In this document: one piece after another, positions 27,967 to 35,078 of the stretch
How the letters are laid out: every line of letters begins with the position of its first letter
Numbering within the stretch: the first letter of the stretch is position 1
Assembly (NCBI GenBank): GCA_963812675.1
Contig: CAWEWR010000007.1
Coordinates: 682,001-746,000, forward strand
Direction of reading: 5' to 3'
Source of the DNA: AP-15 sp963812675
GTDB lineage: Bacteria > Pseudomonadota > Alphaproteobacteria > ATCC43930 > CGMCC-115725
Length of the DNA: 64,000 nt
Made by a program: the position numbers and the translations under genes
Notes under the pieces: generated by a model
What the model saw: the letters and a program-made list of their open reading frames with translations, nothing else
What the model was told of the DNA's origin: nothing
Databases searched by the model: none

Positions 27967-28477
27967 GGCCGGGGTCGTTCGGCTGAACCTCGGCGATGCG
28001 GCGCAAGTGCGAACCGCCTACGCAGAGATCTTGGCCAGTGCCGAGGCCTATGCGCCACAGGCTCAGATCACCAGCGTGTCGGTGCAGGAGATGGTCGGAG
28101 AAGGTGTCGAAGTTATCATTGGCGTCAATTGCGACCCGCAATTGGGCCCGGTGCTGCTGTTCGGTAGTGGCGGCGTGATGGTCGAGGTCTACAACGATGC
28201 GGCCCTGAGACGCTGCCCGATCACGCGCCCGGAAGCACAGGCGATGATCGGCGAGGTCAAAGGAGCCCGGTTGCTCCAGGGCTTTCGCCGACGGCCGGCG
28301 GCGGACCTCGCGGCGCTCGCGGATACCCTGGTGCGCGTTTCGTACCTCGCCATGCACCTCGAAGGACACTTGGCGGAGTTGGACATCAATCCGCTGATGG
28401 TGCTGCCGTCAGGTCAGGGCGTGAAGGCGGTGGACGCCCTCGTCGTGCTTCGCGGCATTAGCACCGCACGCGGCTGA
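27967..28477 (+). pseudogene. 5'-truncated, diverged second copy of the acyl-CoA synthetase gene
   Basis: Similarity to 26825-27320 begins at GGCCGGGGTCGTTCGG and runs through the end of the gene at about 92-93% identity. A one-base deletion at the old stop lets the frame run on to 28476. It encodes only the C-terminal ~165 residues of the ATP-grasp domain. About half of the differences are synonymous, which suggests it derives from a diverged functional allele and not from recent local decay. It immediately follows hicBA and ends at a 24-base repeat. Confidence 0.9.
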
Positions 28478-28497
28478 GAGTGATCGCCGCGAGCCGG
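28474..28497. repeat. 24-base direct repeat, left copy (flanks the DUF488/DUF4238 operon)
   Basis: CTGAGAGTGATCG followed by CCGCGAGCCGG is identical at 28474-28497 and 31506-31529. The left copy abuts the truncated synthetase copy and the right copy lies just before the truncated thiolase copy. Between them is a 3-kb five-gene operon. This is a candidate recombination or attachment site. Confidence 0.85.
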
Positions 28498-28507
28498 CGG
28501 TAGTGTC

Positions 28508-29398
28508 TCAGTTTGAATTCTTGCGCCCGCTCCGGTGCTTTTCCCAGTAATCGGCATATTGGTCGGTCCCGATGGTCAAGGCGAACTCTCTCACAGCCTC
28601 GAAGCGGTTCTGATTGCCGATCACAAAGCGGGAAGCCGCAAAGGCTTGGCCGGAGTTTTCGCTATCGGCCATGTCCTCTGAAAAGGCGACGGGAGAGACC
28701 ATGTCGGCGAGTCTATGAAGGAGCGGCTCCTTGGGGTGGCCATACATCATGACATCGGGCGCCAAAGGATAGACCATGTATGTCCCTTGCATGTCCAAGG
28801 CCGTCTTGAGCCACATTGAGTTATCGCCAGCCCTGAACAAGATAGGGTTGTCTGAGGTGAGGAAGGGGGTATCCGTGCGGTTGTGGGCGAATATCCATAC
28901 AGAATCGTAAACCTTCTGAGCGATCCATTCGAAGATTTCGTCGCCCCACAATACGCTTGCGTGCAAGTGTCGCTGCTCGCGCGGAGGAAGATGGCGATCA
29001 CCATCTTGAATTCCCGCCCGCGCGCTCAATAGCCACCTGGCGTCAGCTGTCCGCAGGTACTGCGTCGCAATAAAAATCGCTGCGTCATTACGGTCTGTAG
29101 GTGAGACTTCGATTAGGTCTTTTGGCTTGCTCTCACGCACAGCCGCCAGCCACTGACCCGTTATCCTAGCGCCATCTCCCTCAACTGCCGAGAGATACTT
29201 TTCCATGGCGAGGGGGTCTTCCCCTCGATCGGCAAGGTCATCCAAATAGTAAAAATGACTTTCGGCGGCTATGCCATCGGGCCGTGCCTGGAATGTCCGA
29301 TCCTGATCAGAATCCCACACCCATATGCGCCCCGAAGCATCGGTGAAGCGGCGCAAATAGAATTGTGGGACATAGTGGTGCAGCTTGGGCTTCGACAT
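28508..29398 (-). CDS. DUF4238 domain-containing protein
   Basis: The protein has 296 residues. The N-terminal PKLHHYVPQFYLRRF is the hallmark of DUF4238, and the central RNDAAIFIATQYLRT and TPFLTSDNPILFR are also typical. The family function is unknown. Members are often found in variable gene regions, and some have been suggested to act in defence. It is the last gene of a minus-strand operon with two DUF488 genes (36 bases from the first), and lies inside the 24-base repeat pair. Confidence 0.88.
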   Translation of the reverse strand: MSKPKLHHYVPQFYLRRFTDASGRIWVWDSDQDRTFQARPDGIAAESHFYYLDDLADRGEDPLAMEKYLSAVEGDGARITGQWLAAVRESKPKDLIEVSPTDRNDAAIFIATQYLRTADARWLLSARAGIQDGDRHLPPREQRHLHASVLWGDEIFEWIAQKVYDSVWIFAHNRTDTPFLTSDNPILFRAGDNSMWLKTALDMQGTYMVYPLAPDVMMYGHPKEPLLHRLADMVSPVAFSEDMADSENSGQAFAASRFVIGNQNRFEAVREFALTIGTDQYADYWEKHRSGRKNSN

Positions 29399-29433
29399 GA
29401 TATATGCTTACCGATGTGGCAGCAATCGGACGC

Positions 29434-29880
29434 CTATAGGTGCTTTACCTGAAGAGCGCCGCCCCACTTGTCGTTTAGATACTCGCACACCAACCTTCTG
29501 TGGCAATGATGTGGCTTGTCCTCCGAGCAGAGCAGGCAAGCGCCCTGCAAGAAGGCGGGATCAAGCCGCGTTTCGATTGCCCGCTCCGCCATCAGGCTCA
29601 TAAACCGCTCTTCGTAGACACCCCAATCTCCCTTGTCCCGCTTATAGGCTTTCAGAATATCATCGGTCGGCGCCAAAAGCGGCTGATGAAGGTAGTCCAC
29701 ACCGCAAATTTCCTTGAGGAAATATGCAAGATCATTCGCTTTGGCGAACCCGGCCAACTGCGATGTATTGTGGAGGCGGACATCCACCATTTTCTTCACG
29801 CCAGCCCTCTTGATGCGCTCGAAAAATCTGGAGGCACTGGTCTTGGTGAACCCTATCGTCGTGACGACGATGTCTCTCAC
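29434..29880 (-). CDS. DUF488 family protein (short)
   Basis: The protein has 148 residues. IVVTTIGFTKTSASRFFERI starts the domain, VDVRLHNTSQLAGFAK follows, and the C-terminal CSEDKPHHCHRRL holds the conserved Cys-Glu and Cys-His-Arg residues of DUF488. Function is not established. The GTG start overlaps the stop of the other DUF488 gene by four bases (GTGA), so they are made together and may form a heterodimer. Confidence 0.9.
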   Translation of the reverse strand: MRDIVVTTIGFTKTSASRFFERIKRAGVKKMVDVRLHNTSQLAGFAKANDLAYFLKEICGVDYLHQPLLAPTDDILKAYKRDKGDWGVYEERFMSLMAERAIETRLDPAFLQGACLLCSEDKPHHCHRRLVCEYLNDKWGGALQVKHL

Positions 29881-30533
29881 GCCCGTTGCTCCATCGCCGC
29901 AACTTCCCCGGCATCGGACTTGTTCTCCGCGTAAGCGACCTTTGCCGCACGCGCGCGATATGCGATGGCTACCCGCTGATCGCGTGACGCGAACAAATCG
30001 TCGTCTGCCTGCCGCGATAGCTCCATCAGGCGATCCTCGACCGCAGCCTGATCCACGAGCGATCCGTCGAAAAGGATGTGCCTGACCGTGACTCCCTGTG
30101 CATGGAGCGCCCGGCCGACCAGCAGACAGCGGTGGCAGTCGAGTGGGTCATGCTCGGAACACATCATCGCAATTCTATACTTCTTCGCGCCGTCGACGAC
30201 GCGATTGAGGCCCTTCGCGAATTCGGCCAAGCGGGCCATTTTTTCGTAATCCGCGACGCCGTCGCGAAAGAGCTGCTTGTCCTTCGGCCGACCGCCCAGC
30301 TCGTGTCCGAGGAACACATAGGCAATGCCATCGTGCCCCAGCTCCTTGCGCAAGGCATCCCGATTGAAGTGCGGGGAGTACCGCGAATAGGGGGCCGTTC
30401 TGACATCGGCCACCGCCGTCACCGAGCACCGGCGCAGAAGCCCCAGGAACCGCTCATAGGGCAAGGTAGAGTGGCCGATAGTCAAAGCTTCGACCTGAGC
30501 GTCCGCCACTGCTGGCTTCCCTCGTCCTCGCAT
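29877..30533 (-). CDS. DUF488 family protein (long)
   Basis: The protein has about 218 residues. TIGHSTLPYERFLGLLRR, VADVRTAPYSRYSPHFN, FLGHELGGRP and the C-terminal MMCSEHDPLDCHRCLLV define DUF488, with the same CSE and CHR residues as its neighbour. An extra C-terminal ~55 residues are helical and charged. I chose the ATG at 30533; the frame extends to 30575. It follows the dual-OB-like genes by about 120 bases and overlaps the short DUF488 gene. Confidence 0.87.
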   Translation of the reverse strand: MRGRGKPAVADAQVEALTIGHSTLPYERFLGLLRRCSVTAVADVRTAPYSRYSPHFNRDALRKELGHDGIAYVFLGHELGGRPKDKQLFRDGVADYEKMARLAEFAKGLNRVVDGAKKYRIAMMCSEHDPLDCHRCLLVGRALHAQGVTVRHILFDGSLVDQAAVEDRLMELSRQADDDLFASRDQRVAIAYRARAAKVAYAENKSDAGEVAAMEQRA

Positions 30534-30656
30534 CACGTCCCGCTCATTATGCATGCGCTCGGGTCCGTTTCTCAAGACGTTCGCTGATCATCCGCACTCC
30601 GGCTGGACCCAAGCAGACCAGCACAGCAGCCCGACCTCACAGTTGATTCAATACAG

Positions 30657-31049
30657 TCATGGAAGAAAATAGACGCCGTTAATCTGCACAAAACACTGGT
30701 TCGGCATTGCCGCGAACGGCCGCGACAATCCCACCCGGACATGAAGGCGCCGACTCGCTTGCACATCGCCCTGAAGCGCGGCCAAGCCATTCTGCTGCCA
30801 TCGTGTTCTCGCCGCGTCCGCCGTAACCGGGAGATCATAGAGATTGCCACCGATCGTAATCCTGGCGCGCAACTTGGGGTTGTTGGGATTGTAGGTGTTT
30901 TGATGAAATTGGAGCTGGTTAGGTCTTATCTCCACGGCTCCCAGGGAACGAACATTATCTCCAGCGGGCACGTAGGCCTTGCCGGATGGCGGCCGCACCA
31001 GGGCGTTATCGAAGGCTGCCTCCAACGTCGCGGAGACCCCAGCCGTCAC
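30657..31049 (-). CDS. Second half of a dual-OB-like protein
   Basis: The protein has 130 residues with beta-rich character: LGAVEIRPNQLQFHQN, LRARITIGGNLYDLPVTA and HVRVGLSRPF. It reads like the second module of proteins that carry two OB-type domains, which I associate only tentatively with DUF488 neighbours. Its GTG start overlaps the upstream stop by four bases. Removing one base there would fuse the two frames into one protein of about 235 residues, so this may be a natural split gene or a frameshift. Confidence 0.65.
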   Translation of the reverse strand: MTAGVSATLEAAFDNALVRPPSGKAYVPAGDNVRSLGAVEIRPNQLQFHQNTYNPNNPKLRARITIGGNLYDLPVTADAARTRWQQNGLAALQGDVQASRRLHVRVGLSRPFAAMPNQCFVQINGVYFLP

Positions 31050-31369
31050 AGCGCGACTGTCCCTGACGAATCGAGCGCGCGCAACACCCGTATCGTCGTC
31101 CCGGCGCCTACGATGCGATCCTCCGTCGCGTGCGGAAAGGGAAACTGCGCGGGGGGTGGATTCGCATCAATTCTCGCGACGTTGCCGACCGCGAAAATCT
31201 GACCCGGCCCGGCATGTTGTCCGTCCCAGAACTTAGACGGCTCGTACGTCATATTCGCACCTGGGGGCTCCGGGCGAATCATTCGTCCTGCGTGCACATC
31301 CCAGCCCGCAACGCAGTACAGGTTGCTGTAGCAGGTCACGTCCGTGATTAAGACCTCATAGGTCGCCAT
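31046..31369 (-). CDS. First half of a dual-OB-like protein
   Basis: The protein has 107 residues. It starts YEVLITDVTCYSNLYCVAGW, then DVHAGRMIRPEPPGANM, WDGQHAGPGQIFAVGN and TEDRIVGAGTTIRVLRAL. The pattern of ITDVT, CVAGWD and IRP fits the N-terminal part of dual-OB-type proteins. The ATG at 31369 has a GAGG-rich leader. It is the first gene of the five-gene minus-strand operon that ends with DUF4238. Confidence 0.65.
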   Translation of the reverse strand: MATYEVLITDVTCYSNLYCVAGWDVHAGRMIRPEPPGANMTYEPSKFWDGQHAGPGQIFAVGNVARIDANPPPAQFPFPHATEDRIVGAGTTIRVLRALDSSGTVAL

Positions 31370-31505
31370 TCGACCTCAGCACCCTCCCTCCTGCCCGCGG
31401 GACCTTGATTTTGTCCTACGTCGTGTAATGCACGGTTAGATAGTAATGGTAACGAACGAATGGAGCATCAAGAACGTTAGGCTGCGTAAACTTTTGGGTT
31501 AGGCT

Positions 31506-31529
31506 CTGAGAGTGATCGCCGCGAGCCGG
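31506..31529. repeat. 24-base direct repeat, right copy
   Basis: Identical to 28474-28497. It lies 137 bases upstream of the five-gene operon start and 23 bases before the end of the truncated thiolase copy. Confidence 0.85.
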
Positions 31530-31551
31530 TGATCTCCAGTGTCACAGGCCG

Positions 31552-32057
31552 TCAGCTCGGGGGTTTGCCGAACATGGTCCAGCCGCCACTGCTTGGCGTG
31601 GTGAATGCCGCCAGCGCGGTCTCTGCCCGAACCCTGACCTGGCGGGCGCCAGCCGTGCCGCGGAGCTGCTCTATGCTGTCGGTGTACATGGCCGTGCGGG
31701 TGCGCCCGGTCCCCAGATTGCCGCCGCTCGAGCAGAACGGGTGCGGTCCCTCGACCCTGATATCGCCCGCGTAGAACGCGAAGTCATCGCCGCGTTTGAC
31801 GCCGTCCCGCTGGAAAGCCTCCAGGAAGAACTGCGCCATCGGTGCATAGCCGTCGTAAGGATTGAATATGTCAACGTCGTTGGGCGCAAGCCCGGCACCC
31901 TCGTACAGTCGCCTGGCGGCGCGGTCGGTCCAGTCCTCGATCTCGTCCAAATCGGCCTGTGTCGTGCGCTGCCTGAAATTGTGCTGCGAGTGATTGAGCA
32001 CATAGAGCGGCGCCAGCCTCTACAATGCCGTTGGCGCATGTCGCGGGCGCGCTCGGC
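31552..32057 (-). pseudogene. 5'-truncated, diverged copy of the thiolase-like gene
   Basis: This copy matches the 3' end of the gene at 33300-34616 at about 92-93% identity, from the stop codon for roughly 450 bases. An extra ~20 bases then break the frame near 32015-32035, and a last stretch of homology ends at GCGCGCTCGGC. It encodes only the C-terminal part (NHSQHNFR to the GGNLGTGR region). The region between it and the complete gene holds an antitoxin gene, a broken toxin gene and a hypothetical gene. Confidence 0.9.
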
Positions 32058-32120
32058 AGCACCGCCAAGTTGCTTCGGCACAGGATTTGGCGTACTCTTA
32101 CTGTGAATTATGGAGTTTGC

Positions 32121-32372
32121 ATGGAAATGGTCCGCATGACCGAAGCCGAGCTGCAACAAGGCTTTCGAGCCTTGGCAGATCGCGCCCGCCGCGAGCCGGT
32201 GACGATCACCACCCCGGACGGCCGCGATGAACTAGTGGTGTTGTCGGCCGAGGAATGTGCACGCCTCAAACGGCGCGATCGACGCGTCGGGCTTACCGAG
32301 GAGTGGGTCGAAGCCGTGCGCAACGCCAAGGTGCCGGACGAATTCGCCGCCCTCGACGCCGAGCTGAAATAG
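32121..32372 (+). CDS. Phd/YefM-like antitoxin of a type II toxin-antitoxin system
   Basis: The protein has 83 residues. RARREPVTITTPDGRDELVVLSAEE is the DNA-binding part typical of Phd/YefM antitoxins. The tail LTEEWVEAVRNAKVPDEFAALDAELK would wrap the toxin. The ATG at 32121 has GGAG five bases upstream. The gene that follows after seven bases is a broken PemK/MazF-type toxin, so this antitoxin has lost its partner. Confidence 0.82.
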   Translation: MEMVRMTEAELQQGFRALADRARREPVTITTPDGRDELVVLSAEECARLKRRDRRVGLTEEWVEAVRNAKVPDEFAALDAELK

Positions 32373-32379
32373 CTCGCGC

Positions 32380-32457
32380 GTGCCGCTGCCCGCGCCTGTT
32401 CCGGGCCTTGTCATCCGCTATAGCTATTTGTGACACAGCGAGCACCTCGACAGACAA
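32380..32457 (+). pseudogene. Remnant of a PemK/MazF-type toxin gene
   Basis: From a GTG at 32380 the frame reads PLPAPVPGLVIRYSYL, then a TGA at 32431 where family members have Trp, then HSEHLDRQ, after which similarity ends. PGLVIRYSYLW is, from memory, a characteristic start of one PemK/MazF-like toxin group. The toxin is therefore inactivated both by a nonsense change and by loss of about 80% of the gene. Confidence 0.6.
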
Positions 32458-32856
32458 ATTCCATTTCGTCCAGTCTATTTCGCCATAATCACATGAACGT
32501 TTATTGACTTATTAGCAAAAACATGCTACTGCCGTCGGCGGTTACCAATGATTTCGGGAGTTATCGCGTGAGCATGGCCGATCATCGCGCTCGTTGGGCC
32601 CGCCCAGATCCTCCGACAAGGGAGCCGAGCCTGATCTGCACCTGATAAAACAGGTGGAACAGGTGACAACAGTGGTCGTGGAAGGACCGGTCGTCCAGGA
32701 TTCCGAGCATGGGGTAGCGGTACTCGTATTTATTCAGCAATTGTGGATTTGGCTGTTATCTCGCTGCAGAAACAGCCAGGAGGGGCCGAGGGCGTTCGTT
32801 TGCGAAGGGCGGTCCGGCAATGCTATCGAGCCGTTGCTCTGCCGAATTCGGGGGGA
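32458..32856. other. AT-richer stretch without a supported gene
   Basis: The part around 32440-32560 is visibly AT-richer than its surroundings (TTATTGACTTATTAGCAAAA). It probably marks a junction of foreign DNA. No recognisable gene is seen; a long plus-strand frame here has no protein features. Confidence 0.45.
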
Positions 32857-33255
32857 TCAGCGCTCTTTGCGGCGCTTCAACCCGTCAAGGAAGCGGGAGA
32901 CCTCAGCGCGCGTCCAGCTCGCCCCCTCGTTCCAGAACTCCAGCAGCGCGTTGCGGTTGAGAGCGACCCACGCGGAGACCAGCGGAGCGCGCTGTCTGAC
33001 GACGTGGTCGGGCAGGCTGTTCGCCACGACCCGTGGCGGGTCAGCGATCGTCACCGAGCAGCTCGGCTGCGCTTCCCCTGCCCGGCCATCGAAGTACATC
33101 ACGCGCGGCCCGTGCCTGCCCATGCGTGTCGATACGAAGATCGTCCCGGGGATCCCGGTATCCTCCTCCGGGAGGTTCGCCATCTCGACCAGGTCCGCGT
33201 CCGCCAGCTCGTCGGCTAGCGGCGCGTCCGCGGGGACATTGGTGACGGCTGGCAT
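32857..33255 (-). CDS. Conserved-looking hypothetical protein
   Basis: The protein has 132 residues. An acidic N-terminal part (PLADELADADLVEMANL) is followed by TGIPGTIFVSTRMGRHGPRV, SVTIADPPRV, VALNRNALLEFW and WTRAEVSRFLDGLKR. The core looks like a folded beta-alpha domain of about 100 residues that I have seen only in uncharacterised proteins. It lies next to the antitoxin remnant and just downstream of the thiolase-like gene. No function is assigned. Confidence 0.7.
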   Translation of the reverse strand: MPAVTNVPADAPLADELADADLVEMANLPEEDTGIPGTIFVSTRMGRHGPRVMYFDGRAGEAQPSCSVTIADPPRVVANSLPDHVVRQRAPLVSAWVALNRNALLEFWNEGASWTRAEVSRFLDGLKRRKER

Positions 33256-33299
33256 AGGAGAACCAAATAACGTCGTGGTCTCTAAAAGTAAAGGTCGGT

Positions 33300-34616
33300 T
33301 CAGCTCAAGTGTTTGCCGAACATGATCCAGCCGCCACTGCTTGGCGTGGTGAATGCCGCCAGCGCCGTCTCTGCCCGAACCCTGACCTGCCGTGCGCCGG
33401 CCGTGCCGCGGAGCTGCTCGATGCTATCGGTGTACATGGCCGTGCGGGTGCGCCCGTTCCCCAAATTGCCGCCGCTCGAACAGAACGGGTGCGGTCCCTC
33501 GACCCTGATGTCGCCGGCGTAGAACGCGAAGGCATCGCCGCGTTTGACGCCGTGCCACTGGAAGGCCTCCAGGAAGAACTGCGCCATCGGTGCATAGCCG
33601 TCGTAAGGATTGAAGATATCAACGTCCTCGGGCCCGAGCCCGGCACCCTCGTACATTCTCCGGGCGGCGCGGTCGGTCCAGTCCTCGATCTCGTCCAAAT
33701 CTTCCTGTGTGGTGCGCTTCCTGAAATTGTGCTGCGAGTGATTGAGCACATAGACCGGCGACTGCCGCATGTCGCGGGCGCGCTCGGCCGTCGTGAAGAG
33801 ATACGCGGCCGATGCATTGACCGGCCGGTCGCAGTCCCACAGCCTGAGCGGGTTCAGCACGTAGCGCGAATTGACGTAGTCCTCGATGGTGAGCTGCGGT
33901 ACCTGGTGGGTGGCATTGTACCCCCACGGCGTCAGCAGCCCGTTGCGGTGCTGGTTGACGACGAGGGGGGCGAGGTCGTCGTGCTTGCCGCCGTATTTCA
34001 GGCAGTACTGACCGTGCGGGAAGATGTTGATGAAATCGTTGCCGCCGTGATTGCCCCAAGGTGCCGTCCATTGGCGTGCACCGCGGGCGTAATCGTCGGC
34101 GTTCTCGCCACCGCGGCGATAGCGGCCTTCGAGATTGCCTGTCGGGTAGATGACGAGACAGGTGTGGCAAATTCCGTCACCCACGGCCTGTGCCGCCATG
34201 CCCACCATTTCGCTGATGGTCGGCACGCCGGTCGGCGCAAATTTGACGTTGGGCAGGCGCAGCTGCGCGATCAGCCACTGCGCGTTGACCAGAGTGAGCC
34301 CCCACTCCGAATCGTAGGGCGGGGCGAAGTAGGGCCGTGGCGCCCACTGAGACGCGGAGCCGCCGCTGCCGCCGGCAATATGGCTGTCGCAGCAGATGAC
34401 GCCGTCGATCTGATCCGGCGTCACGCCTGCGTCGTCCATCGCCTTTTGGCAGGCCAGGATGGAGTAGGCGCCCAGCGTCCGGTCCATCGAGACGCCGTCC
34501 CAGCGACGGTCTACCGGCGAATGTCCGACACCAGCCACCGCGACCTTGCCGCGGTGCTCCCATACGCCGAGCCCGTCCTTGTCTCGCCGCCACTGATACC
34601 GGTCTGGCGCAGTCAT
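33300..34616 (-). CDS. Thiolase superfamily protein (lipid-transfer-protein-like)
   Basis: The protein has 438 residues of thiolase fold, as in the thiolase-like proteins that pair with DUF35 partners. Segments include KVAVAGVGHSPVDRRW, ACQKAMDDAGVTPDQIDGV, NPYDGYAPMAQFFLEAF and the C-terminal GPHPFCSSGGNLGNGRT. I do not see the usual nucleophilic Cys context of degradative thiolases near residue 90, so it may be a retro-aldol or acyl-carrier type. The ATG at 34616 has GGTGGAG upstream. A DUF35 gene 47 bases upstream in the same operon is the expected partner. Confidence 0.87.
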   Translation of the reverse strand: MTAPDRYQWRRDKDGLGVWEHRGKVAVAGVGHSPVDRRWDGVSMDRTLGAYSILACQKAMDDAGVTPDQIDGVICCDSHIAGGSGGSASQWAPRPYFAPPYDSEWGLTLVNAQWLIAQLRLPNVKFAPTGVPTISEMVGMAAQAVGDGICHTCLVIYPTGNLEGRYRRGGENADDYARGARQWTAPWGNHGGNDFINIFPHGQYCLKYGGKHDDLAPLVVNQHRNGLLTPWGYNATHQVPQLTIEDYVNSRYVLNPLRLWDCDRPVNASAAYLFTTAERARDMRQSPVYVLNHSQHNFRKRTTQEDLDEIEDWTDRAARRMYEGAGLGPEDVDIFNPYDGYAPMAQFFLEAFQWHGVKRGDAFAFYAGDIRVEGPHPFCSSGGNLGNGRTRTAMYTDSIEQLRGTAGARQVRVRAETALAAFTTPSSGGWIMFGKHLS

Positions 34617-34663
34617 GGCTCCACCTTTCCTCTATGCTCTGGCGAAGGTATGGCGGGGACGAA

Positions 34664-35074
34664 CTAGGCGACGACCCGCCACTCGTGAATGAGCTGGCCT
34701 GGGGCCACCTCCTCGAACGTCACCTCGACGGCGGCGCCCACCGGCACCTTGTAGGGCGGGGTGCCCGGGAGATTGGAATAGAAATTGACCCGCGGGTCCG
34801 CGTCCAAGGTCACCATTGCCAGGTTATAGGGCTGGTCGGGCATGCGCCGGTTGAGGCGGCCATCCTCGATCACAATGTAGGTCGCGATATGACCTCGTCC
34901 CTCGACCTCTTGCCACGTCAGACTGGCGGCCGAGTTGCAGATTTGGCAGGCCTGCTGCGGCGGGTATTGCAGCCGGTCGCAGTGAGCGCAGTGCTGCAAG
35001 ACGAGCCGCCTTTGATTGACGGCGTCCCAGAAGGGCTTGCTCAAAAAGTCGGCGACCGGAATCAGCTTTGGCAT
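34664..35074 (-). CDS. DUF35 / OB-fold zinc-ribbon acyl-CoA-associated protein
   Basis: The protein has 136 residues. A rubredoxin-like zinc ribbon with CAHC and CQIC (QHCAHCDRLQYPPQQACQIC) is followed by an OB-fold domain (GHIATYIVIE, YNLAMVTLDADPRV). Such proteins form complexes with thiolase-like partners, for example in steroid side-chain cleavage. The ATG at 35074 has GGGGGAG upstream. The gene sits between the ThDP enzyme gene (four bases upstream) and the thiolase-like gene. Confidence 0.9.
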   Translation of the reverse strand: MPKLIPVADFLSKPFWDAVNQRRLVLQHCAHCDRLQYPPQQACQICNSAASLTWQEVEGRGHIATYIVIEDGRLNRRMPDQPYNLAMVTLDADPRVNFYSNLPGTPPYKVPVGAAVEVTFEEVAPGQLIHEWRVVA

Positions 35075-35078
35075 CGTG

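Noticed and set aside
32431..32433. TGA in the PemK-like remnant as a further selenocysteine codon
   Set aside because: The family has Trp at this position, no hairpin with CGUGA follows, and the reading frame loses similarity soon after.
32594..33325. A 243-codon plus-strand frame
   Set aside because: Its sequence is low in hydrophobic pattern, and the opposite strand holds a better 132-residue protein.
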